DNA from: WTJH01 sp049889695 | GTDB taxonomy: Bacteria > Bacteroidota > Bacteroidia > Flavobacteriales > Flavobacteriaceae | Length of the DNA stretch: 64,000 nucleotides | Reading direction: 5' to 3' | NCBI GenBank assembly: GCA_049889695.1 | Contig: JBMHCX010000016.1 | Location: 35,522 to 99,521, forward strand | Shown here: one piece after another, positions 43,197-50,974 of the stretch | Numbering within the stretch: the stretch's first letter is position 1 | How the letters are laid out: every line of letters starts with the position of its first letter | Notes under the pieces: model-generated | Told to the model about the DNA's origin: nothing | Database searches by the model: none | Seen by the model: only the letters and a program-made list of their open reading frames with translations | Program-made: the position numbers and the translations under genes

Positions 43197-44210
43197 TTAT
43201 TCGTCTGCTTGTCCTTCATTTCGATTGCGGACGATTTCCATCGCCGTGTAGAGGGCCTGGCGAAAAGAGGATACGTCAGCGACACCTTTACCGGCGATGT
43301 CAAAAGCTGTCCCATGATCGGGAGAAGTGCGGACAATGGGGAGACCCGCCGTAAAGTTAACCCCCTGACCAAAGGCAATGGTTTTAAAGGGAATGAGGCC
43401 TTGGTCGTGATACATGGCTAATACGGCATCGAATTTTTGATAGGCGCCTGATCCAAAAAATCCATCGGCGGCATATGGTCCAAAAATCAAGTGCTTTTTT
43501 GATTTTGCCGCTGCCATCCAAGGTTTTAGAATTTCTTCGTCTTCTTGACCGATAACACCCTGGTCTCCACTGTGAGGATTAATCCCCAAAACTGCAATTT
43601 TAGGACGATTACACTGAAAATCTACACTTAAACTTTTGCTTAACGCGTTCAATTTTTGATCCAATATTTCTGCTTGAATGGCCGCACTAATTTTCTGCAC
43701 AGGGATGTGGTCGGTGACTAATGCGACCCTAAGGCCTTCGTGCACCATAAACATCAGTGAGGGCGATTTAAAATAGGCAGCCAAATAGTCGGTGTGTCCC
43801 ATATAGGGGAAATCCTCTCCGTGTATGTTGTTTTTATCGATAGGAGCAGTCACTAAAGCTTGGGCTTCTCCTTTAGCAGTAGCTTGAGTTGCTGCTTGCA
43901 ACGATTTTTGCGCCCATTGTCCGCTGTTTTTCGTTGGTTTTCCCAGTTGTAGCGGTTCTAGTTTGTCCCAGCACTGCACTACATTGAGTTGCTGGGTATG
44001 TGGCTTTGCTTTATTTTTTAAGGGAAAAATGGGCGTTTGTAGCTTTAATTTTTTCTTGTATTCCAGCAAAATTTTTGGATGACCATAGACGATAGGCGTC
44101 AAAAACTCGAACATTCGCTTATCTTCAAAGGCTTTCAGAATAAGTTCACATCCAATCCCATGGGGGTCGCCCATGGAGATGGCAATTTTTAATTTTTTTG
44201 ATTCTTTCAT
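43197..44210 (-). CDS. pdxA: 4-hydroxythreonine-4-phosphate dehydrogenase
   Basis: NAD-dependent enzyme of the DXP-dependent pyridoxal 5'-phosphate pathway (337 residues). Motifs: ISMGDPHGIGCELILKA (about 10-26), TAPIDKNNIHGEDFPYMGHTDYLA (seen as TAPIDKNNI and GHTDYLA), GINPHSGDQG (about 203-212), the metal-binding MYHDQGL and the C-terminal RTSPDHGTAFDIAGKG. The frame is open upstream to 44330, but the ATG at 44210 starts the family N-terminus and avoids overlap with ribE. The two genes are divergent with a 51-base gap. Confidence 0.96.
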   Translation of the reverse strand: MKESKKLKIAISMGDPHGIGCELILKAFEDKRMFEFLTPIVYGHPKILLEYKKKLKLQTPIFPLKNKAKPHTQQLNVVQCWDKLEPLQLGKPTKNSGQWAQKSLQAATQATAKGEAQALVTAPIDKNNIHGEDFPYMGHTDYLAAYFKSPSLMFMVHEGLRVALVTDHIPVQKISAAIQAEILDQKLNALSKSLSVDFQCNRPKIAVLGINPHSGDQGVIGQEDEEILKPWMAAAKSKKHLIFGPYAADGFFGSGAYQKFDAVLAMYHDQGLIPFKTIAFGQGVNFTAGLPIVRTSPDHGTAFDIAGKGVADVSSFRQALYTAMEIVRNRNEGQADE

Positions 44211-44228
44211 TCCTACAACAGAACTGCT

Positions 44229-44236
44229 TACATTTG
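44229..44236 (+). promoter_or_regulatory. Candidate -7 box of the ribE promoter
   Basis: TACATTTG, a perfect TAnnTTTG match, 25 bases before the ribE ATG at 44262, in the gap between pdxA and ribE. No FMN riboswitch fits in the 51 bases available. Confidence 0.5.
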
Positions 44237-44261
44237 AATACAAAGAAACAAAATAGTTGTC

Positions 44262-44852
44262 ATGTTTACGGGAATCATAGAAACCATGGGGAAAGTTATT
44301 CGTTTGGACGAAGACCGAACCAACCTTCACCTCACTTTAGCCTCTGATCTGGCTCACGAGTTGAAAATTGATCAGAGTTTAGCCCACAATGGAGTATGCT
44401 TAACTGTAGTTGACATCCAAAACGACCAATACACGGTAACCGCCATAGAAGAAACCTTACAAAAAACTAATTTAGGGCAACTGCGAATTGGCGATTGGGT
44501 GAACCTGGAACGGGCAATGAAGCTCGGTGACCGACTGGACGGACACTTAGTTCAAGGGCATGTGGATTTAGTCGGGGTCTGTGAAGCCGTCAGTTCTAAA
44601 GATGGCAGTTGGCGTTTTGCCTTTTCCTATGCCGATAATAGTGAACACATAACCATCCCCAAAGGGTCCATCACCATCAATGGTGTCAGTCTCACAGTTG
44701 TCGATTCTGATCCGAACCAGTTTTCGGTGGCGATCATTCCCTACACCTTTGAGCATACCAACTTTCATCAACTTAATGCTGGCGATTGGGTGAATTTAGA
44801 GTTTGATATGGTCGGCAAATATTTAACTCAACTCTATCAAAAATCCCTCTAA
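44262..44852 (+). CDS. ribE: Riboflavin synthase alpha subunit
   Basis: Dismutates two 6,7-dimethyl-8-ribityllumazine molecules into riboflavin. It has 196 residues with two lumazine-binding barrels: MFTGIIETMGKV at the N-terminus, LAHNGVCLTV (about 41-50), GHLVQGHVDLVG (about 94-105) and the matching second half ITINGVSLTVVDSD (about 144-157). This gene stands alone, away from other rib genes; no FMN riboswitch is seen upstream. The antiporter gene starts 3 bases after its stop. Confidence 0.95.
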   Translation: MFTGIIETMGKVIRLDEDRTNLHLTLASDLAHELKIDQSLAHNGVCLTVVDIQNDQYTVTAIEETLQKTNLGQLRIGDWVNLERAMKLGDRLDGHLVQGHVDLVGVCEAVSSKDGSWRFAFSYADNSEHITIPKGSITINGVSLTVVDSDPNQFSVAIIPYTFEHTNFHQLNAGDWVNLEFDMVGKYLTQLYQKSL

Positions 44853-44855
44853 ATT

Positions 44856-46130
44856 ATGGTGATCAGTGTTCTTGAATTAGCAACTATATTATTAAGCTTA
44901 GCATCCGTCTTTTCATTGATTAATCTGCGACTGCTAAAACTTCCACAGACCATTGGTCTTATGATATTGGCTATTGCCTTGTCGGTGTCCATTTTGGTTT
45001 TGGGATGGATCTTCCCCAATATTTTAGAAACAGTAATCTTCCTGACCGAGCAATTTGATTTTAGTGAATTGTTGGTTAATGTTATGTTGCCCTTTTTGCT
45101 GTTTGCTGGAGCCATCAGTGTGGATGTTCACGAGCTTTTAAAAGACAAGGTCACGATTTTATTTTTAGCCACCTTCGGAGTCATATTTTCCACTTTTGCT
45201 GTCGGAACGGGATTGTATTGGATCGTTCAGCAACCCGTCTTTCATTTACAGGACCTCGGACTAAATTATGTGGACTGCTTGTTGTTTGGGGCACTTATTG
45301 CTCCTACAGACCCCATAGCTGTTTTGGCCATGGTGAAAAAGATGAACTTATCTTCTATTACTGAAACCCGAATTGCAGGGGAGTCCTTATTTAACGATGG
45401 TATAGGCGTTGTTGTCTTCCTAACCCTTCTAAACATACAGTCGAATGGAGTCGAAAATATTTCTGCAGTAAGCGTTGGTTCTTTGTTTGTAACCGAAGTA
45501 GTAGGGGGAATTGCTTTAGGTGCTTTTATGGGGTATTTAGGTTCTAAATTATTGACGTATGTCGAAAATGAACACGTAGAATTAGAGGTGTTAATTACGC
45601 TTTCTCTCGTGCTCTTATTACCGATTATTTCTCATTATTTTCATTTTTCAGCGGTCTTAGGAGTCGTTGTTATGGGTTTATTCCTCAATGGAAATATAGA
45701 CGTAGATAAAAATCAGGAAGGCTTGCAAAAAGTAATGGGCGATTATGTGTATAAATTTTGGCATTTGCTAGATGAAACCCTTAATGCCATCTTGTTTATC
45801 CTGATTGGTTTAGAAGTTTTGGCTCTTTTCCAAGGCTTTAACCCTAATTTCCTTTTGGTATCGGTCATAGCTGTTGTGCTAGTCGTTTTGTCGCGGGGAG
45901 TAGGAGTGTTTATTCCCATAGGAATCCTGTCCTTTTTTAAGACATTCGAAAAAAGAACCGCCCTAATCATTACTTGGGGAGGACTCCGAGGAGGATTGAG
46001 TATCGCTCTAGCCTTGAATCTTTCCGATGGGATGGGAGAGGGGAAATCGTTGATTTTATTTCTCACCTATGCCGTTGTACTCTTTACGATTTTGGGACAA
46101 GGATTGACCCTAAAAAAACTAGTCCGCTAA
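44856..46130 (+). CDS. CPA1-type cation:proton antiporter
   Basis: Integral membrane protein of 424 residues with about 12 helices, of the NhaP/CPA1 Na+(K+)/H+ exchanger family. Motifs: LFGALIAPTDPIAVLAMVKK (about 143-162) with the PTDP signature, AGESLFNDGIGVVVFLTLL (about 176-194) with the ND pair thought to bind the cation, and ITWGGLRGGLSIALAL near 368-383. There is no large cytosolic C-terminal domain. It is cotranscribed with ribE (3-base gap), an unusual pairing with no obvious functional link. Confidence 0.92.
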   Translation: MVISVLELATILLSLASVFSLINLRLLKLPQTIGLMILAIALSVSILVLGWIFPNILETVIFLTEQFDFSELLVNVMLPFLLFAGAISVDVHELLKDKVTILFLATFGVIFSTFAVGTGLYWIVQQPVFHLQDLGLNYVDCLLFGALIAPTDPIAVLAMVKKMNLSSITETRIAGESLFNDGIGVVVFLTLLNIQSNGVENISAVSVGSLFVTEVVGGIALGAFMGYLGSKLLTYVENEHVELEVLITLSLVLLLPIISHYFHFSAVLGVVVMGLFLNGNIDVDKNQEGLQKVMGDYVYKFWHLLDETLNAILFILIGLEVLALFQGFNPNFLLVSVIAVVLVVLSRGVGVFIPIGILSFFKTFEKRTALIITWGGLRGGLSIALALNLSDGMGEGKSLILFLTYAVVLFTILGQGLTLKKLVR

Positions 46131-46151
46131 GCCAAAACTAGGAAGTTTTTG

Positions 46152-46159
46152 TATTTTTG
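46152..46159 (+). promoter_or_regulatory. Candidate -7 box of a small-RNA unit
   Basis: TATTTTTG, a perfect TAnnTTTG match, 21 bases after the antiporter stop. Transcription would start near 46165, at the first base of a hairpin, and would run to the terminator at 46308-46336. Confidence 0.5.
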
Positions 46160-46220
46160 GAGAGAGTGTTAAAGCTGTGACAACAGCAATGTTTAACTTA
46201 ATGTAGAAAGGAGGTGTCTT

Positions 46221-46286
46221 ATGTTTAATGAAAATCATTTAAGGAGAATAACTAAACTACAGACCGCCTCTCAGGGGCGCTTGTAG
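46221..46286 (+). CDS. 21-residue reading frame with a perfect Shine-Dalgarno sequence
   Basis: ATG at 46221, stop TAG at 46284-46286; product MFNENHLRRITKLQTASQGR plus a final L, basic and soluble-looking. The SD stretch AAAGGAGGTG ends 4 bases before the ATG, which is close but workable, and is the only such sequence seen in the window. Whether it is translated, or whether the stretch is simply part of the RNA fold, cannot be told from one sequence. Confidence 0.3.
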   Translation: MFNENHLRRITKLQTASQGRL

Positions 46287-46307
46287 CGATCAACATCCTT
46301 ATCTAGC

Positions 46308-46336
46308 AAAAGCAGGTCGATGGGCCTGCTTTTTTT
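46308..46336 (+). terminator. Intrinsic terminator of the small-RNA unit
   Basis: AAAAGCAGG (46308-46316) pairs with CCTGCTTTT (46325-46333) around an 8-base loop and runs into a T tract (46330-46336). It lies between the RNA unit and the convergent gene at 46379-46831. Confidence 0.88.
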
Positions 46337-46378
46337 ATTCCTCGCATTATTTTTTATTACAGTAAAAGGTAAAAGAAG

Positions 46379-46831
46379 TTAAGGGAGTGTTCTTTTGGGC
46401 AATTTCGCCTTATTCGTCTGGGCAACTACTCTCTTCCCGGCAGCATTAAAAGCTTGGTGAGTGTGTCCTTCCCATTCCAAATATGCGCAAAAGTAACCCA
46501 AGCTTGTGTCGTAATCGAATTCAAAGTTGATGGCATCTGCGTCCCATCTGAGTTGATGAAGACTACCGACGCGTTCCAACTCCAGATAGTCCTCATGTTG
46601 TTTTTGACGGCCTTTAAAGGTGTGTTTTTTTTGGGTACCGTCTTTTTGCTCTGTCACAAAAGTGACTTGGAAGGATTCATCTTCTAGAATGAGCTCATCC
46701 AGAAAGCAGGCAAAGGTATTGGCCATAGGCATTGGACGTTTTATTTTCCATTGTCCGGATCGCTGTGTAGTATCGCGTGAAGGAAGTATTACGCAAACAA
46801 AAAAAAGACCGATTAAAGTATTTAGTTTCAT
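46379..46831 (-). CDS. Uncharacterised exported protein
   Basis: A 150-residue protein with a Sec-type signal peptide (about 1-18) and a compact, probably beta-rich body: MPMANTFACFLDELIL, GYFCAYLEWEGHTHQAFN, VVAQTNKAKLPKRTLP (basic tail). Two cysteines (about 42 and 113) could form a disulfide. No known family is recognised. It faces the small-RNA unit tail to tail, 42 bases apart. Its upstream region (46832-47067) is shared with the divergent DUF2905 gene. Confidence 0.7.
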   Translation of the reverse strand: MKLNTLIGLFFVCVILPSRDTTQRSGQWKIKRPMPMANTFACFLDELILEDESFQVTFVTEQKDGTQKKHTFKGRQKQHEDYLELERVGSLHQLRWDADAINFEFDYDTSLGYFCAYLEWEGHTHQAFNAAGKRVVAQTNKAKLPKRTLP

Positions 46832-47067
46832 CTAAGACAAACTTTTAAAGAATAAATGAAAACTTTAAAGTAAAGATTAATTCCTGCATTCTTGTCTAAT
46901 CCGTTTCGGATTTTTAGTTTTTTTATATCTTGAGAAAAAATTGTTGTGGGAATACTAACTCGAATTACTTTTAATCGTTGGTGGCCGCTTTCGGGCTTGT
47001 CATGGCCATTATTGAGCTGGATATGGATGTGTTTACACTTTATATCCATTAAACGCTAGATCAATAC
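46832..47067. other. Divergent intergenic region, 236 bases
   Basis: No gene is supported here. It should hold promoters for both flanking genes, but only boxes with one mismatch were found (TATCTTGA near 46927, TACTTTTA near 46966). An inverted repeat lies at 47018-47048. A minus-strand frame across it (46828-47049) looks like chance. Confidence 0.5.
47018..47048. repeat. Inverted repeat upstream of the DUF2905 gene
   Basis: TGGATAT (47018-47024) pairs with ATATCCA (47042-47048), with an inner GTG/CAC. It ends 19 bases before the ATG at 47068 and could be a leader hairpin or an operator. No T run follows. Confidence 0.4.
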
Positions 47068-47274
47068 ATGCTCGGGAAAACACTCTTGATACTCGGACTA
47101 TTGCTTGCCTTACTCGGTGCTATCTTGTGGTGGTCCGAAAGCCAAGGGTGGTCCTACAAAAACCCTCTTGATTTCGCTTGGAAAAAGGGGAATACCCAGA
47201 TTTATTTTCCGCTGGGTACTTCACTACTCGCCAGTCTTGTACTGAGTCTTTTATTTTATCTATTTAAAAAATAA
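47068..47274 (+). CDS. DUF2905 family small membrane protein
   Basis: A 68-residue protein with two hydrophobic helices (about 4-22 and 47-65) joined by a loop that contains KNPLDFAWKKGNTQIYFPLG. The GNxxxYFPL and SLVLSLLFYLF pattern is that of DUF2905, an inner-membrane family of unknown function. It starts the plus-strand group with the 80-residue protein and the metalloprotease, 2 bases before the next gene. Confidence 0.8.
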   Translation: MLGKTLLILGLLLALLGAILWWSESQGWSYKNPLDFAWKKGNTQIYFPLGTSLLASLVLSLLFYLFKK

Positions 47275-47276
47275 GT

Positions 47277-47519
47277 ATGTCCTATAAAAACCCCTCATAT
47301 ATTTGGTTGGTGCTCGCCTTTTTGTTGGTCATAGCCGTATTCCTCAACGCATTTTCAGGACGCTATGTTCAATACCAAACCTTTGCGAATCAAGGGTTTG
47401 TGATTTTAGACACTTGGACCGGAGAGGTGCACATTAAGACTTCCCACGGGATAGACCTCCCTAAAGGTCCATCTGTAGAGATTCCAGAAGAACCTTCCAT
47501 TTCTTTACATAAACAATAA
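47277..47519 (+). CDS. Small single-helix membrane protein of unknown function
   Basis: An 80-residue protein with one N-terminal membrane helix (about 8-27, IWLVLAFLLVIAVFLNAF) and an outer part of 50 residues (RYVQYQTFANQGFVILDTWTGEVHIK) that looks like a short beta-hairpin. It starts 2 bases after the DUF2905 gene and is probably coupled to it. No function is known to me. Confidence 0.7.
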   Translation: MSYKNPSYIWLVLAFLLVIAVFLNAFSGRYVQYQTFANQGFVILDTWTGEVHIKTSHGIDLPKGPSVEIPEEPSISLHKQ

Positions 47520-47546
47520 CCTTAATCTTTAAATTTCAAAAACTTT

Positions 47547-49973
47547 ATGAAAAAACTCTTACACCTCACCTTCATCTGTCTAATGACTTTCGGGTGGACC
47601 TACGGTCAGAAAGATGAAAAGAAAAAGGATGAAAAAAAGACCAAATCCTACACAGACATCATCACAGAAGAGGCTGATTCTGATCCAGGATTGTTCACTG
47701 TTCACCAGGTAGAGGACAAATATTTTTATGAAATACCCGATAGTCTTTTTGGAAGAGAAATGCTGATTGTGACCCGAATCGCTAAGACGGCTACTGGCCT
47801 TGGTTTTGGGGGAGGGAAACAAAATACCCAAGTAGTGCGTTGGGAAAAGAAGAATAAAAAAGTTTTAGTACGCGTTGTCTCCTATCAGAATGTAGCTTCC
47901 GATTCACTTCCCATTCACGAGGCGGTGGTCAACTCCAATTTTGAACCTATTTTATATGCGTTTAAGGTTGCGACTTCAGGCCCCGATAGCTTACAACCCT
48001 CAACTGTTGTGGAGGTTAGCAAATTGTATACGGATGACGTCAAAACTTTAGGAATTGCAAAGCGCAGTCGAGAACAGTACAAAATTTCCTCGGTCGATGC
48101 TAAACGATCCTATATCGAAAGCATTAAAGCCTATCCACAAAATATAGAAGCTCGGCATGTAAAAACCTATAAAAGTAGCAAGCCTCCTTCCAATAGTTCC
48201 ATGGGTTCTATTTCTGTAGAAATCAATAATTCTATGATTCTATTACCGGCGGAACCGATGAAGCGCCGCTATTTTGATCGTCGTGTAGGGTGGTTTGCGC
48301 GTTCTCAGGTCGACTATGGCTTAGAAGCTCAGAAAAGTAAGTCGCTTACCTATTTAGATCGTTGGCGCTTAGAGGTCAAAGATGAGGATCTTGAAAAATT
48401 TCGCGATGGTGAATTGGTAGAGCCTAAGAAGCCGATAGTTTACTATATCGACAGAGCGACACCTGAAAAGTGGCGCCCATACATCAAGCAAGGAATAGAA
48501 GACTGGCAGGTCGCTTTTGAAGCAGCAGGGTTTAAGAATGCTATTTTGGCGAAGGATCCTCCTACAGTAGAGGAAGACCCAGAATGGTCGCCAGAAGATG
48601 TTCGTTATTCTGTAGTCCGCTATTTGGCCTCTCCCATTCCCAATGCGAATGGCCCACACGTGAGTGACCCAAGGACCGGAGAAATCTTAGAATCGGACAT
48701 AAACTGGTATCACAATGTGATGACTCTACTTCGCAACTGGTTTTTTGTTCAAACTGCAGCCATTAATCCTGAAGCGCAGGGGGTCGATTTTAAAGACGAA
48801 ATTATGGGACGTCTAATCCGTTTTGTCTCTGCACATGAAGTAGGTCATACCCTAGGTTTGCCACATAATATGGGAAGCAGTGTTGCCTACCCTGTCGATT
48901 CATTGCGTTCGGCGACTTTCACCAAGAAGTATGGAACAGCACCTTCTATCATGGATTATGCTCGATTCAATTATGTTGCCCAGCCCGGAGACGAGGGAGT
49001 GAGCCTGATGCCAAACGTAGGGCCCTACGACAAGCATTCTATACGGTGGGGGTATCGTCCTATTTTAGACCGAACGGCTGAAGATGAAAAAGAGATTTTA
49101 AATCAATGGATAATCGATCGTGCAGATGACCCTATTTACAGGTTTGGTCGCCAACAATTTGGTGTAATCGACCCGAGCTCTCAGACCGAAGATTTAGGCG
49201 ACGACGCTGTTAAAGCGAGTCAATACGGTATTCAAAATCTTAAAAGAATTGTCCCTAACCTAATCGAATGGAGTTATGAAGCCGGGAAGAACTACGACGA
49301 TTTAAGTGAGTTGTACGGACAGGTGTTTAACCAGTTTAATCGTTATATGGGACATGTACACGCCAATGTGGGCGGGGTGTATGAATACTACAAGACCTAT
49401 GATCAGCAAGGAGATGTTTACACGCACGTGCCAAAAGCTCATCAAGAAAAGTGTGTGATGTTTTTACACGATCAACTCTTTAAAACCCCTAATTGGTTAG
49501 TGGACCCAACCATTTTGGGAAAAATTCAGAATGCAGGAGCAGTGGAAAAACTTAGAAGTACACAGGTTCGAGTATTGAATAGCCTATTAAGTTTCGGCCG
49601 ATTGGCCCGAATGATCGAAAATGAAACCCTTAATGGTACCGCTGCTTATTCCCCGATGGACTTTTTAAAGGATATGACAAGTGGTGTTTTCGCTGAAACA
49701 TCTACCAATAAAGTACCGGATACCTATCGAAGAAACCTTCAGCGGGCCTATGTCGATCGATTGGCCTATTTACTGAAAGAAGAGCAGTCGAATGCCGGTG
49801 GTCGCTACTTTCGGGGAACTCGAGTGAATGTCGATCAGTCCGACATTCGTGCCTTGGCCCTCTATCAGTTGGAAAAAATTCATAAAAAAGTGCGAAAAGC
49901 CAATGGGGCTACTCCAACAATAAAAGCACATTACGCTGAATTGGAGGAACGAATAGCTCAACTTTTCGACTAG
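47547..49973 (+). CDS. Zinc-dependent metalloprotease (DUF5117/DUF4953 type)
   Basis: Exported protein of 808 residues. After the signal peptide (1-20) comes a lysine/aspartate-rich linker (KDEKKKDEKKTKSY), then DUF5117 (about 45-220) and the DUF4953 peptidase domain. The metzincin site HEVGHTLGLPHN gives zinc ligands H430, H434 and H440 with Glu431, followed by a Met-turn SIMDYAR. The fold is shared with a widespread Bacteroidota family. The substrate and place of action (periplasm or outside) are not known. It lies 27 bases after the small membrane protein. A bidirectional terminator follows. Confidence 0.92.
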   Translation: MKKLLHLTFICLMTFGWTYGQKDEKKKDEKKTKSYTDIITEEADSDPGLFTVHQVEDKYFYEIPDSLFGREMLIVTRIAKTATGLGFGGGKQNTQVVRWEKKNKKVLVRVVSYQNVASDSLPIHEAVVNSNFEPILYAFKVATSGPDSLQPSTVVEVSKLYTDDVKTLGIAKRSREQYKISSVDAKRSYIESIKAYPQNIEARHVKTYKSSKPPSNSSMGSISVEINNSMILLPAEPMKRRYFDRRVGWFARSQVDYGLEAQKSKSLTYLDRWRLEVKDEDLEKFRDGELVEPKKPIVYYIDRATPEKWRPYIKQGIEDWQVAFEAAGFKNAILAKDPPTVEEDPEWSPEDVRYSVVRYLASPIPNANGPHVSDPRTGEILESDINWYHNVMTLLRNWFFVQTAAINPEAQGVDFKDEIMGRLIRFVSAHEVGHTLGLPHNMGSSVAYPVDSLRSATFTKKYGTAPSIMDYARFNYVAQPGDEGVSLMPNVGPYDKHSIRWGYRPILDRTAEDEKEILNQWIIDRADDPIYRFGRQQFGVIDPSSQTEDLGDDAVKASQYGIQNLKRIVPNLIEWSYEAGKNYDDLSELYGQVFNQFNRYMGHVHANVGGVYEYYKTYDQQGDVYTHVPKAHQEKCVMFLHDQLFKTPNWLVDPTILGKIQNAGAVEKLRSTQVRVLNSLLSFGRLARMIENETLNGTAAYSPMDFLKDMTSGVFAETSTNKVPDTYRRNLQRAYVDRLAYLLKEEQSNAGGRYFRGTRVNVDQSDIRALALYQLEKIHKKVRKANGATPTIKAHYAELEERIAQLFD

Positions 49974-49995
49974 AGGTCTTTTAGCCTAGATCCAG

Positions 49996-50033
49996 TAAAC
50001 CCTCTTTTGTATATCCTCGCAATAGAGGGTTTA
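49996..50033. terminator. Bidirectional terminator between convergent genes
   Basis: TAAACCCTCT (49996-50005) pairs with AGAGGGTTTA (50024-50033), a perfect 10-base stem with an 18-base loop; the 3' arm runs into the stop codon of the minus-strand FMN reductase gene (50031-50033). T-rich runs lie on both sides. Confidence 0.7.
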
Positions 50034-50570
50034 TTCGTTTAGGGCTCTTTCAAAAGCCGCAAGTGATTTTTCGAATGAAGTTTTTAAAGCCGAATCTAAA
50101 ATTCCATCCGTGGAGTCGAAGTTATTGTTGAAACTCGGGAGGGAAAACTTTTCAACACTATTGTTGTTCGCTCTAGAGATTCTTAGGTGTGCCATTTCCA
50201 GCACTTGAATCGCCCCTCGGGGCCCAGGCGAAGTAGCCAATAAAAACATGGGTTTGTGGTGCCAAATATCTTTCTCGATGACCGAAATCCAATCGAAAAT
50301 ATTTTTAAATACAGTCGTGTAAGTTCCATTGTATTCAGCAAAAGAGATGACGATTCCATCGGCAGCATTCAATCGTTGCTTAAAGTCGATCGCCTGCTCT
50401 GGAATACCATTTATTTTTTGTAAGTCGGGGTGGTAGATGGGTAAATCGATATCGTTTAAATCGATGGTTTCCACCAATGCTCCTTTCACCTGGCGAGCTG
50501 TAAAGGCGGCCAGCTTTTTATTGATAGATTGGTAGCTGTTGCTAGCGCCAAACGCAACAATTTTTTTCAT
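50031..50570 (-). CDS. NADPH-dependent FMN reductase family protein
   Basis: Flavodoxin-like protein of 179 residues. The FMN phosphate loop reads GASNSYQSINKKLAAF (about 8-23) and the second loop FAEYNGTYTTVFKNIFDWIS (about 77-96) matches the PEYNGS...K..IDW motif of ArsH/YhdA-type NADPH:FMN reductases; SPGPRGAIQVL follows. Likely a reductase of FMN or of quinones or azo compounds. Substrate unknown. Single gene with a TAATTTTG -7 box upstream. Confidence 0.9.
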   Translation of the reverse strand: MKKIVAFGASNSYQSINKKLAAFTARQVKGALVETIDLNDIDLPIYHPDLQKINGIPEQAIDFKQRLNAADGIVISFAEYNGTYTTVFKNIFDWISVIEKDIWHHKPMFLLATSPGPRGAIQVLEMAHLRISRANNNSVEKFSLPSFNNNFDSTDGILDSALKTSFEKSLAAFERALNE

Positions 50571-50590
50571 AGCAAGTGTTTTTTGGAGTA

Positions 50591-50598
50591 CAAAATTA
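50591..50598 (-). promoter_or_regulatory. Candidate -7 box of the FMN reductase gene
   Basis: On the minus strand this reads TAATTTTG, a perfect TAnnTTTG match, 20 bases before the ATG at 50570. Confidence 0.5.
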
Positions 50599-50945
50599 AC
50601 CCATCATTTAATTTAATTGAGCTTTTTGGACACTTCGATTACATTAAATTCAGAAAGGGAACGATTAAGACCACTCTGTTCTTCTTTCAATTAATGCTTA
50701 TGAATCTTTCAAAACCGACTGATGTACTCCATTAGGCGTCTAAATGATGAGCAGTACATCACTCAACAAATGAAGTAATTTGTTCTACATTTCTTTGGAA
50801 AAAACGCTGATGAGACTTCCTTAGTACAGGGGCTTTTTTAGTGGATAAACAGCTGTAGATAGAACAGTTAAAGTGCTTAAAACCCTCAATTATAACTGAA
50901 TAAGACCGAAATAAGAATGCCTTAAAATAGTATAAGTTTATTCAC

Positions 50946-50953
50946 TATATTTG
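50946..50953 (+). promoter_or_regulatory. Candidate -7 box of the coiled-coil lipoprotein gene
   Basis: TATATTTG, a perfect TAnnTTTG match, 21 bases before the ATG at 50975. Confidence 0.55.
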
Positions 50954-50974
50954 AAATTATTTAAAAATTAACCA

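Larger units (their letters stand above)
46165..46336 (+). ncRNA. Candidate structured small RNA / regulated leader-peptide transcript
   Basis: About 170 bases between a perfect -7 box and a strong terminator. Visible structure: a 5' hairpin (46168-46197) made of GTTAAA/TTTAAC and GCTGT/ACAGC with loop GACA and a 4-base bulge; AGAAAGGAGGTG (46205-46216), a full 12-base complement to the usual 16S rRNA 3' tail; a 10-pair helix with one bulged C that joins 46210-46219 to 46261-46271 and hides that stretch; and a competing 6-pair hairpin (46265-46270 with 46274-46279) that uses the same bases. The last hairpin is the terminator. It may be a trans-acting RNA or a bistable switch controlling the 21-codon frame inside. 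A member of a known Rfam family such as Flavo-1 or 6S RNA is possible but cannot be decided by eye. Confidence 0.5.
50571..50974. other. Intergenic region of 404 bases between divergent genes
   Basis: No gene longer than 15 codons that looks real. It holds the -7 box of the FMN reductase gene (50591-50598, minus strand), a perfect 9-base inverted repeat TGATGTACT/AGTACATCA (50720-50728 and 50753-50761, 24 bases apart), and the -7 box of the lipoprotein gene (50946-50953). The rest is AT-rich without visible structure. There is room for a small RNA, but no terminator is seen in it. Confidence 0.5.

Noticed and set aside
44211..44261. FMN riboswitch before riboflavin synthase
   Set aside because: Only 51 bases separate ribE from pdxA; the roughly 140-base RFN element cannot fit and no part of it is seen.
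44211..44330. Longer pdxA start at 44330
   Set aside because: Would add 40 residues absent from the family and overlap ribE by 69 bases.
46828..47049. 73-codon minus-strand frame upstream of the exported-protein gene
   Set aside because: Ends at the start of that gene and covers the divergent promoter region; no signal peptide, helix or domain, so it is treated as chance.
50529..50735. 68-codon plus-strand frame
   Set aside because: Begins inside the FMN reductase gene on the other strand and covers its promoter; the product has no family features.
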